A stretch of 64,000 bases of DNA from Sphingomonas sp. CFBP 8760 (lineage in GTDB: Bacteria; Pseudomonadota; Alphaproteobacteria; Sphingomonadales; Sphingomonadaceae), in assembly GCF_014841615.1 (NCBI RefSeq), contig NZ_JACYUG010000008.1, positions 104,815-168,814 on the forward strand, written 5' to 3'. The notes beneath the pieces were generated by a model that saw only the letters and a program-made list of their open reading frames with translations, made no database searches and was not told the DNA's origin. Position numbers and translations under genes: made by a program. Shown here in pieces: positions 55,031 through 63,753 of the stretch. Positions within the stretch are counted from its first letter, which is position 1; every line of letters begins with the position of its first letter.

Positions 55031-55912
55031 ATGGCGCCTGCCCACGACCGGCGCACAGGCTTTTCGCGGCGACGGCAATACGGGATGTTCCTGGGCTATG
55101 TGCTCGCCATCGCCGGTGCGGTGGTGGGTGCGGTGCTGCTCGTCGCCAGTACATTCAACCCGCCGCTGTTCGCGGGCCTGCGGATGACGGCGGCGGCGGT
55201 GACGGCGCCGGTATCGTCCGGCCTCGCCGCGCTGGGATCGGCGGGGGCGACGGTGAGCGGCGCGATCAACGGCTGGGTGTTCGCCCATGCCGAGAATGCC
55301 GCCATGAAGCGCGAACTGGCGATCACCCGGCCGTTGCTGATGCAGGCGCGGACGATCGCCTATGACAATCGCCGGTTGCGGACCTTGCTGGCGGTACGCG
55401 ACCGCACGGCGCAACCCGTGGTGGCGGCACGGCTGGTCAGTTCCACCGCGTCGAGCGGCCGGCGTTTCGCCCTGCTCGACGCCGGGCGCCTCCACGGCAT
55501 CGAGATCGGCATGCCCGTGCGTGGCCCGGACGGCCTGATCGGTCGCGTGACGGAGACGGGGCCGAACGCCGCGCGTGTGCTGCTGTTGAGCGACACCGAC
55601 AGCATCGTACCGGTGCGGCGTACCCGTGACGGCCTGCCCGCGATCGCCGCCGGACGCGGCGACGGGCTGGTCGATATCCGGTCGGTCAACACCACCAATG
55701 TTCGGTTCGATGCGGGCGACGTGTTCGTCACCTCGGGGACCGGCGGGCTGTACACCCCCGGCGCCCCGGTGGCACGCGTGATCGCGAGCGGGGCGGACAC
55801 GGTATCGGCCCGGACCTTCGCGCATCCCGATACGCTGGACTTCGCATTAGTCGAGCGGCCCTTCATCCCGGTGCCACCGCCCGCCGGCCTGCCTACCGCC
55901 ACTGCCCGATGA
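55031..55912 (+). CDS. mreC: Rod shape-determining protein MreC
   Basis: 293 residues from ATG 55031 with GGGGGG upstream. One N-terminal membrane helix (LGYVLAIAGAVVGAVLLVAS), a coiled coil (AENAAMKRELAITRPLLMQA) and a periplasmic beta domain (VRGPDGLIGRVTETGPNAAR, then PGAPVARVIAS). Periplasmic scaffold that activates PBP2/RodA. The C-terminal Pro-rich tail is short. Confidence 0.93.
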   Translation: MAPAHDRRTGFSRRRQYGMFLGYVLAIAGAVVGAVLLVASTFNPPLFAGLRMTAAAVTAPVSSGLAALGSAGATVSGAINGWVFAHAENAAMKRELAITRPLLMQARTIAYDNRRLRTLLAVRDRTAQPVVAARLVSSTASSGRRFALLDAGRLHGIEIGMPVRGPDGLIGRVTETGPNAARVLLLSDTDSIVPVRRTRDGLPAIAAGRGDGLVDIRSVNTTNVRFDAGDVFVTSGTGGLYTPGAPVARVIASGADTVSARTFAHPDTLDFALVERPFIPVPPPAGLPTATAR

Positions 55913-55925
55913 CGGGGGTGGCCCG

Positions 55926-56438
55926 ATGACCGAAGCGGACAGCAACCCCTTCGCCCCCACCCTGCCGCCCGGCCGCGCCCGCGCCCTGCCCTGGGCGACG
56001 GTGATGGCGGGATCACTGGTCACGATCCTGCCCATCGTCGCGACCGTGCCGATCATACCACCCTTCGGCCTGCTGATGTTGCTCACGTGGCGGCTGCTGG
56101 CCCGGTTCGCCCTCCGGCCTTGGGCCGCGGCGCCGCTCGGCTTCTTCGACGATCTGGTCAGCGGCCAGCCGCTGGGTTCGGCGGTGTTGCTGTGGTCGCT
56201 GTGCTTCATCGGTATCGATCTGATGGAGCGTCGGCTGGTGTTTCGCGACTTTCGACAGGACTGGCTGATCGCGAGCGGGGCGATCTTGTTCTGCCTCGCG
56301 CTGGGGCGGATACTGGCGGTGCCGGTTCGGGCGCAGGTCGATGCCGCGCTGCTGATGCAGGCCGCCGCGACGATCTGCCTTTTCCCCGCCGCGGCACGTT
56401 TGGTCGCCTGGATCGATCGCAAGCGGGGCATGGCATGA
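55926..56438 (+). CDS. mreD: Rod shape-determining protein MreD
   Basis: 170 residues, five hydrophobic helices (MAGSLVTILPIVATVPIIPP, FGLLMLLTWRLLARF and others), typical in size and position for MreD. It inhibits or modulates the MreC-PBP2 interaction in the membrane. Sequence conservation is low, so the call depends partly on gene order. Its stop overlaps mrdA by four bases. Confidence 0.88.
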   Translation: MTEADSNPFAPTLPPGRARALPWATVMAGSLVTILPIVATVPIIPPFGLLMLLTWRLLARFALRPWAAAPLGFFDDLVSGQPLGSAVLLWSLCFIGIDLMERRLVFRDFRQDWLIASGAILFCLALGRILAVPVRAQVDAALLMQAAATICLFPAAARLVAWIDRKRGMA

Positions 56439-58513
56439 GGCGTTCGCCGACGATCGTGACCGAGGCGATGCAGGCGTACAGTTTCTCGCGACGGGCGTGG
56501 CTGCTGGGTGCCGTGCAGGCGGGGTTCGGCACCATGCTGGTCGGTCGCATGGGGTGGCTGGCGATCGCCGAAAACGACCGCTATACCGCGATGGCGGAGA
56601 GCAACCGTGTCAACGCCACGTTGGTGCCGCCGCGGCGGGGCTGGCTGATTGACCGGCACGGGGTGCCGATCGCCAACAACCGCACAGACTTCCGCGTCGA
56701 CATCATCCCTGACCGTCTGCGTGACGAGGAGGCCGAACGGGTGCTGCAGGCGCTGGCGCGCATCTTGCGGCTGCCCCCCGAAGAGGTCGAGCGGGTGCGG
56801 ATCGATCTGCGCCACGCCGCCGGGTTCCAGCCGGTGCAGGTCGCCGAAAAGCTGGACTGGGAACGGTTCGCCGCGGTCAGCGTCCACCTGCCCGAATTGC
56901 CGGGCGTACAGCCGACACGCGGCTTCGCCCGGCATTATCCCGGTGGCGCCGCGGTCGCGCATCTGACCGGTTATGTCGGCGCGCCCACCGCGGAGCAATT
57001 CAAGGAGACGCGAGATCCCCTGCTGGTCACCCCCGGTTTCAAGCTGGGCAAGGACGGGCTGGAAAAGTCGCTGGAGGCACGGTTGCGCGGTCAGGCCGGC
57101 GCCAAGCGGGTCGAGGTGACCGCGCGGGGCAAGCTGGTCGCCGAACTCGCCACCCGGCCCGACGTGCCGGGCAAGAACACCCGGTTGACGATCGATGCCG
57201 GGCTTCAGGAATATGCCGCGCGCCGACTGGGCACCAACTCCGGCTCCACGGTGGTGATCGATTGCCGCACCGGCGAGATGCTGTGCATGGTGTCGATGCC
57301 GGCCTATGATCCCAACAGCTTCTCGGACGGGATCAGCCATCTCGAATGGCAGATGCTGTCCGACAACGATCACGTTCCCCTGATGAACAAGGTGACGCAG
57401 GGGCTGTATCCGCCCGGTTCCACCGTCAAGCCGATGAACGCGTTGGCATTGCTGGAAGCCGGGGTCGCGTCGACCGACCGGATCAACTGCACCGGGGCGA
57501 TGCGGGTCGGCACCGGCGTGTTCCATTGTCACAAGCGACATGGACATGGCCCGCTGGACATGAAGGGCGCGGTCGCCCAGTCCTGCGACATCTATTTCTA
57601 CGAGATGATCCGCCGCATGGGGTATGACCGGATCGCGCCGGTCGCGCGGGCGGTGGGGCTGGGCCAGAAATTCGACCTGCCCTTCGGCAGCCAGCGTTAC
57701 GGCACCGTACCCGACAGCGCGTGGAAGCTGGCGAAGTACAAGGATCGCTGGACCGTCGCCGACGGCCTCAACGCCTCGATCGGGCAGGGTTACGTCCTTG
57801 CCAATCCGCTGCAGCTGGCGGTGCTGGCCGCGCGTCTTGCCTCCGGGCGGGCGCTGCAACCCAGTCTGCTGGCGTCGCAGGTACATCACGATGTCCCTGC
57901 CCTGCCCTTCCAGTCCGAACATCTGCAACTGGTGCGGGAGGCGATGTGGGGCGTGGTCAACGGCGGTGGTACCGGCGGTGCGGCGAGGATGAACGTTCCC
58001 GGCGTCAGCCTGGCGGGCAAGACCGGCACCGCGCAGGTCCGCCGCATCACCATGGCCGAACGGCGCAGCGGCGTGCTCACCAACGGGCAATTGCCGTTCA
58101 AGATGCGCGACCACGCCTTGTTCGTCGGCTTCGCGCCGGCGGATAATCCGCGCTATGCGATCTCCGTCGTGCTGGAGCATAATGGCCATACCGTCCGCAA
58201 TCTCGACACGCCGATGATCGGACGCGACATCATGACTTGGCTGTTCGATCGCGACCGCGCGATCGCCAGCCTGGCTACGATCGAACCGAGCTGGGGCGGC
58301 GACATCGCCACCCGCATGGCGGCGGACGAAGCCGCCTATCGGGCCGCGCACCGCCCTGCCCCGGCAGCGGCGGCGACCAAGACCGATGCCGTCGTGCCCA
58401 GCGATGCCCCCGCCGTCGAGGCGGCGACCGATCTCGCCAACCAGACCCAGGCCGCCATGGCGAACGGCATCGATACGCCGGCCGACGAAGGCACGACGGA
58501 GCCAAATCCATGA
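56435..58513 (+). CDS. mrdA: Penicillin-binding protein 2 (peptidoglycan transpeptidase)
   Basis: 692 residues from ATG 56435. Single-pass class B PBP that crosslinks peptidoglycan during elongation with RodA. Membrane anchor near residue 25 (WLLGAVQAGFGTMLVGRMGW), dimerisation/pedestal domain (LVPPRRGWLIDRHGVPIANN), and the transpeptidase with SxxK as STVK (PPGSTVKPMNAL), SCD (AQSCDIYFYEM) and KTGT (LAGKTGTAQVRR). An Ala/Thr-rich tail of about 70 residues (from PAPAAAATKTDAVVPSD) is predicted to be disordered and periplasmic. It overlaps both neighbours by four bases. Confidence 0.95.
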   Translation: MRRSPTIVTEAMQAYSFSRRAWLLGAVQAGFGTMLVGRMGWLAIAENDRYTAMAESNRVNATLVPPRRGWLIDRHGVPIANNRTDFRVDIIPDRLRDEEAERVLQALARILRLPPEEVERVRIDLRHAAGFQPVQVAEKLDWERFAAVSVHLPELPGVQPTRGFARHYPGGAAVAHLTGYVGAPTAEQFKETRDPLLVTPGFKLGKDGLEKSLEARLRGQAGAKRVEVTARGKLVAELATRPDVPGKNTRLTIDAGLQEYAARRLGTNSGSTVVIDCRTGEMLCMVSMPAYDPNSFSDGISHLEWQMLSDNDHVPLMNKVTQGLYPPGSTVKPMNALALLEAGVASTDRINCTGAMRVGTGVFHCHKRHGHGPLDMKGAVAQSCDIYFYEMIRRMGYDRIAPVARAVGLGQKFDLPFGSQRYGTVPDSAWKLAKYKDRWTVADGLNASIGQGYVLANPLQLAVLAARLASGRALQPSLLASQVHHDVPALPFQSEHLQLVREAMWGVVNGGGTGGAARMNVPGVSLAGKTGTAQVRRITMAERRSGVLTNGQLPFKMRDHALFVGFAPADNPRYAISVVLEHNGHTVRNLDTPMIGRDIMTWLFDRDRAIASLATIEPSWGGDIATRMAADEAAYRAAHRPAPAAAATKTDAVVPSDAPAVEAATDLANQTQAAMANGIDTPADEGTTEPNP

Positions 58514-59619
58514 GCCGCAGCCTTGTCCCCGAACCGCTGGCGAAGCTGCCCTGGATGATCCTGCTGCTGGTCGCGGCGATCCAGGGGTTCGGTCTGGTGA
58601 TGCTGTATTCCGCTGCGGGCGGCAGTCTGCGTCCGTGGGTGATCCCCCAGGGCGTACGGTTCTGCGCCTTTTTGGCGGGCGCTATCGTGGTGTCGCGCAT
58701 ACCCGTGGAATGGTTCAGGCGGTTCGCTTTTCCGGCCTATGTCGCGTTGGCGCTGGCGCTGATCGCCGTCGATGCGATCGGCGAAGTCGGGGGGGGCAGC
58801 AGACGCTGGCTCGACTTGGGTGTCATCCGCCTTCAACCATCCGAATTCATGAAGCTGTCGGTCGTGCTGGCGTGCGCCCGCTTCTACGAGATGCTGCCAC
58901 CGGGGGAGACACGCCGGTTTGCGGCCGTGTGGCCGCCGATCGTGTTGATCGCGATCCCCGCCGCGTTCGTAATGCTTCAGCCCGATCTCGGCACTGCGTT
59001 GATGATCTGCGCGGGCGGTGCCACGGTGATGTTCCTTGCCGGCATCCCGCTGCGCCTGTTCGTTGGCGGGGCGCTGGCGGTGGCGGTGGCCGCACCGCTC
59101 GCGGTCAGTTTCCTGCTCCACGATTATCAGCGCAACCGGGTATTCATCTTCCTCGACCCCGAAAGCGATCCGCTCGGCACCGGCTATCACATCAGCCAGT
59201 CCAAGATCGCGATCGGATCGGGCGGTGTCTGGGGCAAGGGATTCCTCAACGGCACACAAAGCCATCTCGACTATCTGCCCGAAGGCCATACCGATTTCGC
59301 CTTTGCCACCATGGCGGAGGAATGGGGGCTGGTTGGCGGCATTGCCCTGATCGCCGCGTTCCTGATCGTGGTGCGCTGGGGGATCGAGGTCGGCCAGCAG
59401 GCGAAGACGCGCTTCGCCCGGCTGACCGCGGCGGGGCTGTCGATGACGATTTTTTTCTACGTCGCGATCAACCTATCGATGGTGATGGGGCTGGCGCCCG
59501 TCGTCGGTATCCCGCTGCCGCTGTTCAGCAACGGCGGATCGGCGCAAATGACGGTACTCTTGTGCCTGGGCGTTCTGATGGCGATCGACCGACAAAATCG
59601 TCGTTCCACGGCATGGTGA
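58510..59619 (+). CDS. rodA: Peptidoglycan glycosyltransferase RodA (SEDS family)
   Basis: 369 residues, ten membrane helices. SEDS signatures: GGGSRRWLDLGVIRLQPSEF, FVMLQPDLGTALM, GTQSHLDYLPEGHTDFAFAT (catalytic Asp loop) and GIPLPLFSNGGSA. Polymerises lipid II with PBP2. Last gene of the mre/mrd operon, starting within the mrdA stop (ATGA). Confidence 0.95.
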   Translation: MSRSLVPEPLAKLPWMILLLVAAIQGFGLVMLYSAAGGSLRPWVIPQGVRFCAFLAGAIVVSRIPVEWFRRFAFPAYVALALALIAVDAIGEVGGGSRRWLDLGVIRLQPSEFMKLSVVLACARFYEMLPPGETRRFAAVWPPIVLIAIPAAFVMLQPDLGTALMICAGGATVMFLAGIPLRLFVGGALAVAVAAPLAVSFLLHDYQRNRVFIFLDPESDPLGTGYHISQSKIAIGSGGVWGKGFLNGTQSHLDYLPEGHTDFAFATMAEEWGLVGGIALIAAFLIVVRWGIEVGQQAKTRFARLTAAGLSMTIFFYVAINLSMVMGLAPVVGIPLPLFSNGGSAQMTVLLCLGVLMAIDRQNRRSTAW

Positions 59620-59716
59620 GGCAAAAAAGGGTTTGCATCACCCCGAACCATCGCTAAAGACGCGCTTCCCCGATGCGGCGGCCGCCCACCAAGCGCCACT
59701 TGAACCGCCCGGATAT

Positions 59717-59792
<76 letters not shown>

Positions 59793-59800
59793 GAGTTTTC

Positions 59801-59830
59801 AACGGCTTCGCAGTGATGCGAAGCCGTTTT
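59801..59830 (+). terminator. Intrinsic terminator after tRNA-Lys
   Basis: A perfect 12-base stem, AACGGCTTCGCA (59801-59812) with TGCGAAGCCGTT (59817-59828), has a GTGA loop and is followed by TT. It begins eight bases after the tRNA CCA end. Confidence 0.85.
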
Positions 59831-60033
59831 GCTTTGGGCCGCCCCTGACTTTCCCCTTTCCTGCGTGGGCGACCTAACTCAAAGTTCGACGTTCACACGT
59901 CCTTCCCAACTTTTCCCACTCCTTCAGAAGCAGCCAGCGCGTTTGCACCGTGCGTGCTGCCAGCTGGTGAAGACGTTGTTCGACTACCTGCGCTTAGACT
60001 GGAACTCCGAGGCATGACGGGCTGACCGGGCCC

Positions 60034-60374
60034 TCATTCGCTGGTATCGGGCGCAGCGCCTTCCCGCAATCTTCGGATCAGCGCGACCTGCTGATCCCAC
60101 TCGTACAGCACCCGGTTGAACGGATGGGCGAACACGCCGCGTGCCCGCGCCACTTCCTGATGTCCCACCCCGCCTCCACCAGGTCGGCGGCGGCAAAAAT
60201 AAACTCGAGAGCACCGGTCAGGAACGTGAAAACGCCGCCATGCTCGGCGTAGCTGAAGCTGCCCGGCGTGCCGTGGACGTAGAAGTTGCGGCAGCGCACC
60301 GCCTCGTCGGTGACTATGTCCAGGTCGGTCAACCTCGTCACGTTCAAGAACTCATCAGCGGTCACTCCCGCCAT
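60034..60374 (-). pseudogene. Frameshifted HEPN-like hypothetical gene
   Basis: Reverse-strand reading from ATG 60374 gives natural-looking protein (EFLNVTRLTDLDIVTDEAV, RCRNFYVHGTPG, FTFLTGALEFIFAAADLVEA) as far as GWDI near 60160. The original sense continues in another frame: VARARGVFAHPFNRVLYEW, then IRRLREGAAPDTSE and a stop at 60034. Adding one base near 60159 joins the two into about 113 residues, so a one-base deletion (or a sequencing error) breaks the gene. RNFYVH fits the Rx4-6H nuclease motif of HEPN domains. A stop directly precedes the ATG, so the N-terminus may also be lost. No family is firmly recognised. Confidence 0.6.
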
Positions 60375-60522
60375 TGCGCATTAGACCTCGTGTGAAGGTA
60401 ACGCCCCGACTCCGGCGCCGGCGTCGACCCACAGCACGAAGCCGCTGCGCGGCAGTGGTGTTGGCGGTGAAGTAGCGCGTCGGCGCTGAGGTTTGGCCCC
60501 GCGGCGGCAAGGGCAGACGATG

Positions 60523-60546
60523 GGGTTCCTTCAGCAAGAGGAACCC
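60523..60546 (+). promoter_or_regulatory. Hairpin over the recombinase ribosome-binding site
   Basis: GGGTTCCT (60523-60530) and AGGAACCC (60539-60546) form an eight-base perfect stem with an eight-base loop. The ribosome site AGAGGAA lies in the 3' arm, a few bases before the ATG at 60551. The structure could mask translation or belong to the end of the IS91-type element. Confidence 0.5.
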
Positions 60547-60550
60547 TGTC

Positions 60551-61384
60551 ATGGCGACGTTACCGACCGAACTGCCCACCACCCCGCTGCGCCAGCGGAT
60601 GCTCGACGATATGGCGATGCGCGCGATGAAAGCGCGAACGCAGCACGACTATGTCCGCCACGTCCGCGCCTTCGCGGCCTTCCTGAGGCGCTCTCCCGAC
60701 ACGGCGACCGCCGAGGACGGGCGGCGCTTTCAGGTCCACCAGCGCGAGCACGGCATCAGCGAGTCCGTCATCGGCGCCACGGTGTCGGCACTGCGCTTCC
60801 TGTTCGGGGTGACGCTCGACCGGCCCGACCTGTCGCGCAAGCTGGTGCTGGCGCCGCGCGCCCGGAAGCTGCCCGACGTGTTGAGCGTCGATGAGGTCGC
60901 ACGGCTGCTGGAAGCGGCGCCGGGCATCAAGTACCGCGCGGCGCTCGGCGTGGCATACGGTGCCGGCCTGCGTGTGTCGGAGGTCGCGCACCTCAAGGCC
61001 GACGATATCGACAGCAAGCGCATGCTGATCCGCATCGAGGAGGGGAAAGGCCGCAAGGACCGCAACGCGATGCTGTCGCCGCAGCTGCTCGAACTGCTCA
61101 GGCTCTGGTGGCGCGAGGGCAAACGGCGCAGCGTCCTGCTGCCGCATGGCTGGCTGTTCCCGGGACGCAGCTACACCGACCCGATCTCGACGCGGCAGCT
61201 GCACCGTGCGGTCTGCGAGGCCGCCGAGGCGGCGGGCATCCGCAAGCGGGTCAGCCCGCACACGTTGCGCCACAGTTTCGCCACCGCGCTGTACACAAAG
61301 GTCGCCACCCGGACGATCCGGGCGGTCACCGGCCCGCTCGACTGGTTGATGGCGCTGATGGAGGGCAGGACGCCGGCCGGGTGA
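60551..61384 (+). CDS. Tyrosine recombinase of IS91-type element, with internal deletion
   Basis: 277 residues. N-terminal SAM-like domain (MRAMKARTQHDYVRHVRAFA), catalytic Arg in GAGLRVSEVAHL, Lys in EEGKGRKDRNAM, HxxR in SPHTLRHSFAT, and the nucleophile Tyr in ALYTKVATRTI. In relatives about 24 residues with the LGH motif separate FAT from ALYTKV; here they join directly. An in-frame deletion has thus removed the second catalytic His/Trp region while keeping the frame. The protein is probably inactive. It is followed after seven bases by the transposase. Confidence 0.85.
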   Translation: MATLPTELPTTPLRQRMLDDMAMRAMKARTQHDYVRHVRAFAAFLRRSPDTATAEDGRRFQVHQREHGISESVIGATVSALRFLFGVTLDRPDLSRKLVLAPRARKLPDVLSVDEVARLLEAAPGIKYRAALGVAYGAGLRVSEVAHLKADDIDSKRMLIRIEEGKGRKDRNAMLSPQLLELLRLWWREGKRRSVLLPHGWLFPGRSYTDPISTRQLHRAVCEAAEAAGIRKRVSPHTLRHSFATALYTKVATRTIRAVTGPLDWLMALMEGRTPAG

Positions 61385-61391
61385 CGCCCAA

Positions 61392-62588
61392 GTGCGCGCC
61401 TCGCTCGAGGTCGCCGACATCTTCCGCACCGCCGGTCCTGCGTATCGCGCTGCCCATGCTGGGCATCTGAGCCTCGACCAACTCAAGGTCATGTCGGCGA
61501 TAGAGACCTGCCGGACCGCCGTCATGGGTGGGCATGTCGAGGCCTGCACCGACTGCGGGCACTGGCGGGTCGCGTATAACTCCTGCCGCAACCGGCACTG
61601 CCCGCGGTGCCAGGACGCGGCCGCGCGCACATGGCTTGCCGAGCGCGAGGCCGACCTGCTGCCGGTCGCTTATTTCCATGTCGTCTTCACGCTGCCCGCC
61701 GAGGTTGCCGATGTAGCGTGGCAGAACAAGGCGGCGGTGTATGGGCTGCTGTTCCAGGCAGCGTCCGAGACGATGACGACCATCGCCGCCGACCCGAAGC
61801 ATCTCGGCGCGCGCATCGGCATCACCGCAGTGCTTCACACCTGGGGCTCGGCGATGACCCACCATCCGCACATCCATATGATTGTCCCGGGCGGCGGGTT
61901 GTCGCGGGACGGCAGTCGCTGGATCTCGTCACGCCCGGCGTTCCTGCTGCCGGTCCGTGTTCTCGGCAAGCTGTTCCGCCGCCTGTTCCTGACCCGAATG
62001 ATGGCGCTGCACGATGCCGGGCGGCTCGCCTTCCACGGCAGCCTCGCGCACCTTGCCGACCGGCGCGCGTTCCTGCGGCACCTGGCGCCGGTCCTGAAGA
62101 AGCGCTGGGTGGTTTATGCCAAACCGCCGTTTGCCGGGCCGGAAACAGTGCTCGCCTATCTGTCGCGCTACACCCACCGTGTGGCGATTTCGAACAGCCG
62201 GATCCTGCGCTTCGACCAGACCGGCGTTACCTTCCGCTATAAAGATTATCGCCGGGGTGGCGCCGACCGCCAGCAGGTTATGACGCTGACCGCCGACGAG
62301 TTCATCCGCCGCTTCCTGCTCCACGTCCTGCCGAAGGGCTTCCACCGCATCCGCCACTACGGCCTGCTCGCCGGTGCCACCCGCAAGGCGCATCTCGAAC
62401 GTGCCCGCGAACTGCTCGGCGTTGCGCCATTGCCAGTCGATGCCCCGCCGACCATCGAACTCGATGACGCCCGCCCGCCATGCCCATGCTGCGGCGGACG
62501 CATGCTCGTCATCGAGACCTTCGAACGCTGGCGACAACCCCGCGCACCGCCGCGTGGCACCAGCGCGACCGGGGCCACGACGCCATGA
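61392..62588 (+). CDS. IS91 family transposase (HUH, Y1)
   Basis: 398 residues from GTG 61392. N-terminal zinc-binding domain (ACTDCGHWRVAYNSCRNRHC, then PRCQ), the HUH motif in HHPHIHMIVPGGG, and the Tyr in YLSRYTHRVAISNSRILRF. C-terminal CPCCGGRML is a second zinc knuckle. Rolling-circle transposase; motifs look complete, so it may still be active. It follows the recombinase gene and has the same codon style. Confidence 0.93.
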   Translation: MRASLEVADIFRTAGPAYRAAHAGHLSLDQLKVMSAIETCRTAVMGGHVEACTDCGHWRVAYNSCRNRHCPRCQDAAARTWLAEREADLLPVAYFHVVFTLPAEVADVAWQNKAAVYGLLFQAASETMTTIAADPKHLGARIGITAVLHTWGSAMTHHPHIHMIVPGGGLSRDGSRWISSRPAFLLPVRVLGKLFRRLFLTRMMALHDAGRLAFHGSLAHLADRRAFLRHLAPVLKKRWVVYAKPPFAGPETVLAYLSRYTHRVAISNSRILRFDQTGVTFRYKDYRRGGADRQQVMTLTADEFIRRFLLHVLPKGFHRIRHYGLLAGATRKAHLERARELLGVAPLPVDAPPTIELDDARPPCPCCGGRMLVIETFERWRQPRAPPRGTSATGATTP

Positions 62589-63135
62589 CCCGGCATGGCC
62601 CGATCCAGTCCCGCCACGCGATTACCGCGCTTTCGGCGTTCCGGCCGCTCGCGCCGGCCACATCGTCAGCCACATCGACGCTCGCCCAGACCGCAGGTCT
62701 TGCCCGACATCCATGGCCAAGGTTCTTCCCGAGTGCCGCATCACGGCCCGCTACGGCGCATCCCGCCCAACAGCGCGCCGACCGCCCAACCACCCGAAAA
62801 CCGCTTTCCCCATAGGCCATCGCCCGTGGCCCGCGGCCTCCTGCCTTGGAGGAAATCATACACCTGCCGGTGCCTGATTTCCTTCACACAAGCAGACGTT
62901 CGCACGCCATTCCTCGCTACCCAACTTCGGCCGTTCATTCATCTCCGCGTTATGGCCGCTTTTGGCACCTGACCCTGCGATCTCGAATGTCGTGATGTGG
63001 TGGCAAGCGGAATGTCTGATTTCGGCGGGCGCCACAGGCTATTCCGCCAAGCGGCTCACAATCGTAGACTTGGCGTCACCGTCGCCGTAGGCTTCACCCG
63101 GTCGCCTGACCACCTCTGGACGAGTAGGAACAAGC
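62589..63135. other. Intergenic, 3' part of the IS91-type element and flank
   Basis: 547 bases without a convincing gene. The first 300 contain the element's GC-rich non-coding 3' part with a hairpin at 62851-62882. From about 62890 the DNA becomes lower in GC and leads to the secreted protein gene at 63136. Confidence 0.55.
62851..62882. repeat. Hairpin at the right end of the IS91-type element
   Basis: GGAAATCA (62851-62858) pairs with TGATTTCC (62875-62882), with an inner CACC/GGTG stem around TGCC. End hairpins like this are part of IS91-family termini (ori or ter). A CAAG (reverse of CTTG) follows at 62889. Confidence 0.55.
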
Positions 63136-63753
63136 ATGTCGTTCGTGAGCAACCGAAGCGCACTAGCTGCCGCATTGCTAGTGGCCACGGCCTCGCCGAC
63201 AATCGTGCAAGCTCAATCGACCGGGCTGGAAGACATGGTTGGTGCCCGCGCTGGTCAGGCAGAAGCAGAGTTGCAGCGTCGAGGGTATGTCAACACTGGC
63301 TCCCAGAGGGGTGACGACCGTAGCTATTCCAACTGGTGGAATGCCAATCGACGTCAGTGCGTGACTATCGCTACGATGAACGGACGATACAACTCGATTA
63401 CTGCGACCACTGCTCCAGACTGCGGCAAGTCAGCCAATGATCGCGGTCGACCGGCTGCTGATCGGGACGGCAGGAACTATGACAGGTATCGACCGGAACG
63501 CTTCTCGGGCGATGCACATCGGTCTCGTCAGCACATGCCCGTGCGAGGCGTGAGCGACACTTCTGAGCTGCAATCGATCTGCCGCATCGAAGCATCGGGT
63601 CGGTATGATCGACGGCCCAGTGAACTGACTTTGGCAGGAGTCGTTCGCCAGCGCGATGGTGCAGTCGTTCGTGGCTGGTTCGACGTGGGGAAGAGGACGA
63701 CGTTCTTCACATGCCAATTCGACCAGAGTGGTAGGTTCGTTGGACTAGATTGA
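63136..63753 (+). CDS. Secreted hypothetical protein
   Basis: 205 residues with a signal peptide (SALAAALLVATASPTIVQAQ). A first domain has DMVGARAGQAEAELQRRGYV, then YSNWWNANRRQCVTIATMNG with a later Cys (APDC), a pattern seen in unnamed sphingomonad proteins. A charged linker (DRDGRNYDRYRPERF) and a second Cys-bearing beta domain (LQSICRIEASGRYD, TTFFTCQFDQSGRF) follow. Codon use is less GC-rich than in the core region. Function unknown. Confidence 0.75.
   Translation: MSFVSNRSALAAALLVATASPTIVQAQSTGLEDMVGARAGQAEAELQRRGYVNTGSQRGDDRSYSNWWNANRRQCVTIATMNGRYNSITATTAPDCGKSANDRGRPAADRDGRNYDRYRPERFSGDAHRSRQHMPVRGVSDTSELQSICRIEASGRYDRRPSELTLAGVVRQRDGAVVRGWFDVGKRTTFFTCQFDQSGRFVGLD

Larger units (their letters stand above)
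60520..62890 (+). mobile_element. IS91-type element with tyrosine recombinase and transposase genes
   Basis: The two genes at 60551-61384 and 61392-62588 form the recombinase-plus-transposase unit typical of an IS91 subgroup. Bounds are approximate: the left limit is set by a hairpin before the recombinase, the right by the hairpin at 62851-62882, beyond which sequence character changes. IS91 elements have no long terminal repeats and make no target duplication, so exact ends need comparison with an empty site. Confidence 0.7.

Noticed and set aside
55847..58351. Long open frame opposite mrdA
   Set aside because: Same GC effect; the forward frame is a complete penicillin-binding protein.
59888..62908. 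Similar GACGTTC-x-CACG stretches left and right of the IS91-type region (near 59888 and 62895) as target duplication
   Set aside because: They differ at several positions, lie too far from the element's likely ends, and IS91 elements make no target duplication.
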